Both the position numbers and the translations under genes were made by a program. From JBHIBR01 sp046759145 [NCBI: Nitrospinota bacterium] (lineage in GTDB: Bacteria; UBA8248), in contig JBHIBR010000111.1 of assembly GCA_046759145.1 (NCBI GenBank), forward strand, positions 1 to 6,390: a DNA stretch of 6,390 nucleotides. The letters are read 5' to 3'. Positions 1 to 3,888 of the stretch are shown here, piece after piece. Within the stretch, counting starts at the first letter, position 1, and each line of letters begins with the position of its first letter. A model generated the notes under the pieces. That model was not told where the DNA came from. It searched no databases and worked only from the letters and a program-made list of their open reading frames with translations.

Positions 1-501
1 TACGGGGCGGCGGTCTTGCTGCGCTGGGTCTCCAGCCACGCCATCGCCCGGGGGGTGAGCTTCCTGGCCTCGTTCCTCTTCGCCGCGCTCCTCATCGGGT
101 TCATGGGGAGGCTCGCCCACCGGCTCGTCCGGGGCGCGCAGCTCTCCTGGCCCAACCGCCTCGCGGGCGGTGCCCTCGGGCTCGCCGAGGGGAGCGCCCT
201 CGTGGCGGTGGGTCTCCTGGTTGTGGGGAGCCTCTCTCCCCCGACGTGGCCCCCCCTGCAGGGCTCCCAACTCGCCCCCCATTTCCGCCCAGTTGCGGCT
301 GCCCTCGCCAGGCTGGGCCGCGCCGACCTCACCTCGCCCCTCCCCCGGAGGCTCTGGGAGCGGGCGCGGTGGAGGTCCTTGCCCATCGAGACCCGGGCGG
401 GGGGCCCCTCCCGGGACAAGGGGCGCAGGGGCGAACGGCCGGAGGGCATCAGCGAGGAGGATTCCCGCAAGCTGGAGGCCATCATCCAGAAGGGCGGCTA
501 A
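1..501 (+). CDS. CvpA-family integral membrane protein, C-terminal part (5' end outside window)
   Basis: The frame is open from the first base to a TAA at 499-501, giving 166 visible residues. The true start lies upstream; the in-frame TTG at 16 is only an internal leucine. Two hydrophobic segments are visible, around residues 20-40 (ending in FMGRLAHRLV) and 50-78. They are joined by a short loop containing LSWPNRLAGGALGL, which resembles the conserved 'small residue, glycine, leucine' hairpin of CvpA. After a Pro-rich stretch the tail is hydrophilic and charged, ending in an EEDSRKLEAII-type segment that is common at the end of CvpA proteins. CvpA-family proteins are inner-membrane proteins; E. 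coli CvpA was named for colicin V production and its biochemical role is not settled. The next gene follows in the same direction after 54 bp, so co-transcription is plausible. In many bacteria cvpA precedes mutS2, but not here. The family call is fairly secure; function is not. Confidence 0.8.
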   Translation, partial: YGAAVLLRWVSSHAIARGVSFLASFLFAALLIGFMGRLAHRLVRGAQLSWPNRLAGGALGLAEGSALVAVGLLVVGSLSPPTWPPLQGSQLAPHFRPVAAALARLGRADLTSPLPRRLWERARWRSLPIETRAGGPSRDKGRRGERPEGISEEDSRKLEAIIQKGG

Positions 502-545
502 GGGGAAAGACCCCCCTACGAGGCCGTTCCTCCCCCTCTCGCCGC

Positions 546-551
546 GGAGGG
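546..551 (+). promoter_or_regulatory. Ribosome binding site for the eIF-2B-like gene
   Basis: GGAGGG lies four bases before a TTG at 556. No ATG or GTG nearby gives a full-length N-terminus, so this site is what decides the TTG start. Confidence 0.6.
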
Positions 552-555
552 CGCC

Positions 556-1425
556 TTGAGCCCTCGTTGGAAAACCCTCCTCCGGCGCCTGGCCTCGGAC
601 CGCCGCTCGGGCGCCACCGCCCTCGCCCGCCTCGCCTGTCGCGCGGCGGAAGCCCGCCTCCAGGCGGGCATCCGGGGGAGCGGGGACCTTGAGCATTTCG
701 CCCGCTCCCTCGCCCTCGCCCAGCCCGGGATGGCCCCCCTGCTCCACCTGGCGGCCTCCCTGGCCGAAGGCTCCCCGGCGGAGGCTCTGGAGCGCACGCG
801 CGCCTTCTGCGCCCGGCTGGAGGCCGCAGACCGCGCCCTTGAGGAGGCGGCAGCGCGCTTCCTCGGCGCGGGCGGATGCCTCCTCACCCACTCGGCCAGC
901 TCGGCCGTGGAGCGCGCGCTCCTCCGCGCTGCCCGAGGGGGGGCCCGCCTCCACGTTATCGTCACCGAATCGCGCCCCTTGCGGGAAGGGGCGGCCCTCG
1001 CCCGAAGGCTGGCCCGCCGGGGGGTTTCGGTGCGCCTGGTGGTGGACGCGGCGATGGGGCTGGCCATCGAGGAGGCCGATGCCGTGGTGGTGGGCGCCGA
1101 CGCCCTCGCCTCCAACGGCCTGGTCCACAAGGTGGGGACGCTCCCCCTGGCGCTGCTGGCCCGGGGGCGGAACGTCCCCCTGTGGTCTTTTGCCCAGTCG
1201 CAGAAGTTCTACCCCGGCCCCTTCCCCCTGGAGCGCCTGAATCCCCCCCGGGAGGCATCCCAGGTGGAGCGCAGGCGGCCCGGGGGCCTTGCGGTGGACA
1301 ACCGCTACTTCGACCTCACTCCCCTGGGGCTGCTGACGGGGGCGGTGACAGAGGATGGCCCGCTGAGAAGGGCAGCCCTCCGCCGGAGGCTTCGCGCGCT
1401 GCGGCCCCTCGCCCTCCTGGCCTGA
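556..1425 (+). CDS. eIF-2B alpha/beta/delta–MtnA superfamily protein (sugar-phosphate isomerase-like)
   Basis: This 289-residue protein starts at TTG 556 behind a good Shine-Dalgarno. It begins with a helical region carrying the DRRSGATALA element (residues 15-24) usual for the family. The Rossmann-like C-terminal domain follows: THSASS (111-116), VTESRP (136-141), VVVGADAL (177-184), NGLVHKVGT (187-195) and YFDLTP (251-256) before a TGAVTEDG segment. These are the ordered motifs shared by eIF2B regulatory subunits, methylthioribose-1-phosphate isomerase (MtnA) and ribose-1,5-bisphosphate isomerase. Asp182 matches the catalytic Asp of the isomerases. The catalytic Cys of their THC motif is Ser113 here, as in non-enzymatic eIF2B-type members. 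At 289 residues it is shorter than MtnA (about 350). It may bind a phosphorylated sugar or nucleotide, but its reaction cannot be named. It could share a transcript with the CvpA gene upstream, and it converges with the HEPN gene downstream. Confidence 0.88.
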   Translation: MSPRWKTLLRRLASDRRSGATALARLACRAAEARLQAGIRGSGDLEHFARSLALAQPGMAPLLHLAASLAEGSPAEALERTRAFCARLEAADRALEEAAARFLGAGGCLLTHSASSAVERALLRAARGGARLHVIVTESRPLREGAALARRLARRGVSVRLVVDAAMGLAIEEADAVVVGADALASNGLVHKVGTLPLALLARGRNVPLWSFAQSQKFYPGPFPLERLNPPREASQVERRRPGGLAVDNRYFDLTPLGLLTGAVTEDGPLRRAALRRRLRALRPLALLA

Positions 1426-1478
1426 CCCGGCGAGGGTCGTGCGGTAAGGGCGCCACCTCACCTCGTCCCCGTTCCGGA

Positions 1479-1506
1479 CCCCGAGCTCATTGTCTCAGCT
1501 CGAGGG
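1479..1506. terminator. Possible bidirectional hairpin between convergent genes
   Basis: CCCCGAGCT (1479-1487) can pair with AGCTCG plus GGG (1497-1502 and 1504-1506, one bulged A at 1503) around a 9-nt loop. It lies where the eIF-2B-like and HEPN genes converge and covers the last codons of the HEPN gene. There is no T-tract on either side, so intrinsic termination is uncertain. Confidence 0.25.
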
Positions 1507-1929
1507 GCGCAGGCGAGGGGAAAGGCGTGCCACGAAATCTTTTGCTGCGGCAATCGCCTCCTCGGCTTCCTTGCGTGAAATGGTTCCCACGGCATCATAG
1601 GTGGCGCGGTTGCGCTTGCGGCGCATCCGGTCCATGAGGACCAGTGTTTCCTCGTGCTTGGGACCGAGACCGATTTCAAGGAACCGAACGACCGTCATGT
1701 GCTGACCCTCCCCCGCCGGCCTGTGACCCGCGCGGAACATGAACGCCCGTCCGGCCTGGTGCATGGCGTTGTAGGCGATGTTGAAGGCCCACTCCGGACT
1801 GGTCTCGATGACGGCCGCCGCCGTTCTGAGGTCGCGGCGGGCGATGCGGAGGCAATCCTCCACCTGCTTCCGCGAAAACCGGCCGCGCTTCACCCGGCCT
1901 TCATCGAGCAAGTCTGAATAGCCCGTCAT
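1495..1929 (-). CDS. HEPN domain protein, putative toxin/partner of the upstream MNT nucleotidyltransferase
   Basis: This 144-residue protein starts at ATG 1929-1927 and has no signal peptide or membrane segment. It is a helical HEPN domain of the PF05168 type: an N-terminal helix (residues 20-43, RKQVEDCLRIARRDLRTAAA), a second helix with the WAFNIAYNAMHQAGRAFM pattern (47-64), and a last pair of helices with RMRRKRNRATYD (101-112). HEPN toxins carry R-x4-6-H as the RNase site. Here the equivalent is Arg106-Asn107 followed by Tyr111, so the catalytic His is absent, as is common in this PF05168 subgroup. The start overlaps the 3' end of the nucleotidyltransferase gene by 29 bp, behind a weak GGAAG, which implies translational coupling. 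HEPN–MNT pairs are known toxin–antitoxin modules in which the MNT enzyme modifies the HEPN protein. Whether this one cleaves RNA is open. Confidence 0.85.
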   Translation of the reverse strand: MTGYSDLLDEGRVKRGRFSRKQVEDCLRIARRDLRTAAAVIETSPEWAFNIAYNAMHQAGRAFMFRAGHRPAGEGQHMTVVRFLEIGLGPKHEETLVLMDRMRRKRNRATYDAVGTISRKEAEEAIAAAKDFVARLSPRLRPSS

Positions 1930-2518
1930 CCGCGCTTCCGATCAAGAGAATCCGAGGCCCCGAGAATGCCTCATGGACGAAGTCGCCGATCGTGCCGATC
2001 CGCTTCTCGGCCTCCTCGCGGCTATACAGCGTGTAGTTGATCTCCCGCTTCAAGCGTCGCTCCACCCGGGCCACGGCCGGGGCCAGATCGCGGTCGGAGG
2101 CGTTTCCGACGATCATCAGGTCCAGGTCACTGGCGGCCTGCGCCTTGCCGCTGGCGTAGGAGCCGTACACGAAGGCGAGCTCCACGCCGGAAAGCCCTTC
2201 AAGCGCACGCCGCAGTTCCGCCCCGGCCCCGGAAGTCTTGAGGAAGATGTTCCCGAGGTCTTCCAGGATGGGGCAATCTTCCCTCAGGCGGTAGTGCTTC
2301 TGGTTGCCGACCCAGCGGGAGGAGAGAATGCAGGCCTCCTCGAGATGAGAAAGCTCTCGGGCCACGGTCCCGACCGGCTCCTCGAGCGCCGAAGCCAGCT
2401 GGCGCACGTAGGACTCCTCGCCCGGGTGGGAGAAGAAGTGGTCGAGGACCTTCACCCGGAGTTTGGAGGCGAACAGGCGCTTGAGGGTCGCGGGCACGGT
2501 CCTAAAATCGTCTCTCAT
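1901..2518 (-). CDS. Winged-helix + MNT-type nucleotidyltransferase fusion (putative antitoxin of HEPN pair)
   Basis: This 205-residue protein starts at ATG 2518-2516. Residues 10-80 form a winged helix-turn-helix of ArsR-like pattern: YVRQLASALEEPVGTVARELSHLEE as recognition region, then a wing ending in GNQKHYRL. Residues 100-205 are a minimal nucleotidyltransferase of the polymerase-beta fold, with the GSYASG motif (119-124) and the D131-L-D133 metal-binding pair, followed by REINYTLYSREE (158-169) and a C-terminal PRILLIG strand. In characterised HEPN–MNT systems the MNT partner transfers nucleotides onto a Tyr of the HEPN protein and silences it. The fused DNA-binding domain suggests it may also repress its own promoter; that is inference. 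The frame stays open upstream to 2722, but that extension is low-complexity Arg/Gly-rich sequence that would run through the promoter and into the amidohydrolase gene, so I reject it. The HEPN gene overlaps its 3' end. Confidence 0.85.
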   Translation of the reverse strand: MRDDFRTVPATLKRLFASKLRVKVLDHFFSHPGEESYVRQLASALEEPVGTVARELSHLEEACILSSRWVGNQKHYRLREDCPILEDLGNIFLKTSGAGAELRRALEGLSGVELAFVYGSYASGKAQAASDLDLMIVGNASDRDLAPAVARVERRLKREINYTLYSREEAEKRIGTIGDFVHEAFSGPRILLIGSADDGLFRLAR

Positions 2519-2527
2519 TTCGCTACA

Positions 2528-2556
2528 ATTATAGCTGAAAAAGCATCGTCCGTCAA
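2528..2556 (-). promoter_or_regulatory. Near-consensus sigma70 promoter for the MNT–HEPN operon
   Basis: On the minus strand TTGACG (2556-2551) and TATAAT (2533-2528) are separated by exactly 17 bp. The ATG of the nucleotidyltransferase begins only 10 bases past the -10 box, so transcription should start at about 2522-2518 and the mRNA would be leaderless or nearly so. No Shine-Dalgarno precedes the ATG, which fits. Confidence 0.75.
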
Positions 2557-2590
2557 ATTCGTCGCCGCCGCCCGGGTTTCCGCCCCGCCC

Positions 2591-2615
2591 GCGGGGGGAG
2601 GCCCTCCCCCCCCGC
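2591..2615 (-). terminator. GC-rich hairpin after the amidohydrolase stop
   Basis: GGGGGGAG (2593-2600) pairs with CTCCCCCC (2604-2611) around a 3-nt loop, with a further outer GC/GC pair across a two-base bulge. It begins four bases after the amidohydrolase stop codon, in the direction of transcription, and lies upstream of the MNT promoter. No U-tract follows, so it may act as an mRNA 3'-end stabiliser or a weak terminator that separates the two units. Confidence 0.4.
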
Positions 2616-2618
2616 CGG

Positions 2619-3617
2619 TCAGCCGGCCTGGACCTTGAGGCCGAGGAGCTTCGCCGCCGTGCGCCAGGCGATGTCCTCCTGATCCTCTTCGCTGAGGCCC
2701 GGTGCCGCCCGCAGGGTGCCAACCGGATCCGTGTCGGCCATGTCGTAGGCCATGTCCGTTCCCAGCACCACGTGGTCGCTTCCCACCGTCTCGACCAGGA
2801 AGCTCAGGGCAGCGGGCCGGAAGACCACGGTGTCGAAGTAGAAATTCCCGAGGTAATCCCCTGGTTTTTTCTTCATCTTCCGGCACTCGGGGCGGACCTT
2901 GTGGGCGTGCTCGACCCGTCCCAGGAGGTAGGGGAAGGTGCCACCGCCGTGGAGGAAGAGGAGGCGCAGGTCCGGCGTGGCGTCCAGGGCGCCCGAGAAG
3001 ATGAGCCGGGCGATGTCAGCGGCGGTCTCGGCAGTGAAGCCGATGACGTTGAGGAGGTGGTAGTCGGCGAGGGCCTCTCGCGCCATGGGGTTGATGGGGT
3101 GGATGATGATGGGAACGCCGTGGGCGGCCACCGCCTCGTAGAGGGGCCAGAAATCCTTGTGGTCGAGATATTTCCCCCGGACGTTGCTCCCCATGTAGAC
3201 CCCCCGCAGGCCGAGCTTCCCGACCGCGTGCTCCACCTCCCGGATGGATGCGGGGATGTCCTGGGCGGGGACGGCCGCAAAGCCCTGGAAGCGCGTCGGA
3301 TGCTCCTCCATGAGGCGCGCGTAGCCCTCGTTCGCCGCCCGGCTGAGCTCGGCCCCGAGGGCGCCATCCGCCCAGTAGAGCCCCGGCCGGGAGGAGAGGG
3401 AGACTGCCTCCATGTCCACCCCCATAGCGTCCATGGCGCGCAGACGCTCCTCGGTCACAAAGAAGGGTTCAAGCGGCGGCACCACCGCACCCTTTAGCTC
3501 GCAGCGGAGACTCCCCTCTTTGTCGCGAAACACCCGGACGCCGAACCGAGGGCCTTCCCGCGCGATGAGGTCGAGGTAGTCCTTGGGGAAGATATGGCAG
3601 TGCAGGTCTATGTGCAT
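2619..3617 (-). CDS. Amidohydrolase_2 family metal-dependent hydrolase/decarboxylase (ACMSD-like)
   Basis: This 332-residue cytoplasmic TIM-barrel enzyme starts at ATG 3617-3615, eight bases after GGGAGG. The family's metal and catalytic residues are in place: His6 and His8 in DLHCH, His173 in IIIHPINP, His223 in FLHGGGTFPYLLGR, and Asp288 in LGTDMAYDM. Their spacing and the total length match 2-amino-3-carboxymuconate-6-semialdehyde decarboxylase (ACMSD) and relatives such as gamma-resorcylate and 5-carboxyvanillate decarboxylases. A zinc-dependent non-oxidative decarboxylation, or hydrolysis, of an aromatic or semialdehyde acid is therefore likely. The substrate cannot be read from the sequence, and no kynurenine or aromatic-degradation genes lie beside it, so a dedicated ACMSD role is unproven. 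It is divergent from the reductase gene and has its own promoter. Confidence 0.92.
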   Translation of the reverse strand: MHIDLHCHIFPKDYLDLIAREGPRFGVRVFRDKEGSLRCELKGAVVPPLEPFFVTEERLRAMDAMGVDMEAVSLSSRPGLYWADGALGAELSRAANEGYARLMEEHPTRFQGFAAVPAQDIPASIREVEHAVGKLGLRGVYMGSNVRGKYLDHKDFWPLYEAVAAHGVPIIIHPINPMAREALADYHLLNVIGFTAETAADIARLIFSGALDATPDLRLLFLHGGGTFPYLLGRVEHAHKVRPECRKMKKKPGDYLGNFYFDTVVFRPAALSFLVETVGSDHVVLGTDMAYDMADTDPVGTLRAAPGLSEEDQEDIAWRTAAKLLGLKVQAG

Positions 3618-3659
3618 GGCGGGAGCCTCCCGGATGGGGTCTGCCAGAGCGAGATTCGA

Positions 3660-3689
3660 GAGTTAGCACCAGGGACGTTCGGCTGTCAA
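3660..3689 (-). promoter_or_regulatory. Candidate sigma70 promoter for the amidohydrolase gene
   Basis: On the minus strand a perfect TTGACA (3689-3684) is followed after 18 bp by TAACTC (3665-3660). The -10 match is only moderate. This predicts a start near 3653 and a 5' leader of about 35 nt before the ATG. Confidence 0.5.
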
Positions 3690-3782
3690 TCCGGGTGAGG
3701 AGCCGACCCCGAACAGGGGGAGGCCCCGGTATTTTGGGAAAATGCTGGAAGAGAACCTGACTATAGAAGTTGGATTTTTTGC

Positions 3783-3811
3783 TTGACAGCGACCCTCCGG
3801 CGTGGTTTTAT
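3783..3811 (+). promoter_or_regulatory. Candidate sigma70 promoter for the nitrite/sulfite reductase gene
   Basis: TTGACA (3783-3788), a 17-bp spacer and TTTTAT (3806-3811) predict a transcript starting near 3818 with a leader of about 70 nt. A second, weaker candidate is TTGTTT (3826-3831), a 16-bp spacer and TATAAA (3848-3853). I see no clear palindrome for a CysB-, FNR- or NtcA-type regulator. Confidence 0.55.
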
Positions 3812-3874
3812 GGGAGAGAATTGTTTTGTTTTCCTGACTTTTTGAGGTATAAATCTTGCAAAAATTGTTAGGGC

Positions 3875-3880
3875 AGGAGG
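3875..3880 (+). promoter_or_regulatory. Strong ribosome binding site of the reductase gene
   Basis: A full AGGAGG lies eight bases before the ATG at 3889 and fixes the start. It is the best Shine-Dalgarno in the window and suggests high expression. Confidence 0.75.
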
Positions 3881-3888
3881 GCAACTAG

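Larger units (their letters stand above)
3618..3888. other. AT-rich divergent intergenic control region
   Basis: These 271 bases separate the divergent amidohydrolase and reductase genes. The half nearer the reductase (about 3730-3870) is rich in A/T runs, in sharp contrast to the flanking genes. A 73-codon minus-strand frame spans most of it but has no recognisable protein features and is rejected. Promoters for both directions are listed separately. A CCGGG…CCCC-GAACA-GGGG…CCCGG nested inverted repeat sits at 3691-3729, between the two -35 boxes; it may be regulatory or incidental. Confidence 0.6.

Noticed and set aside
876-1637. A 253-codon plus-strand frame overlapping the eIF-2B-like gene and the 3' end of the HEPN gene.
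   Set aside because: It is Gly/Pro/Arg-rich, typical of an off-frame in GC-rich sequence, and spans two convergent real genes.
2519-2722. N-terminal extension of the nucleotidyltransferase to an upstream ATG at 2722.
   Set aside because: The extra 68 residues are Arg/Gly/Ser-rich, overlap the conserved amidohydrolase C-terminus, and would require transcription through the TTGACG/TATAAT promoter; the ATG at 2518 begins the real domain.
3663-3884. A 73-codon minus-strand frame in the divergent intergenic region.
   Set aside because: It covers both promoters, has no ribosome binding site or protein family features, and is best explained as AT-rich regulatory DNA.
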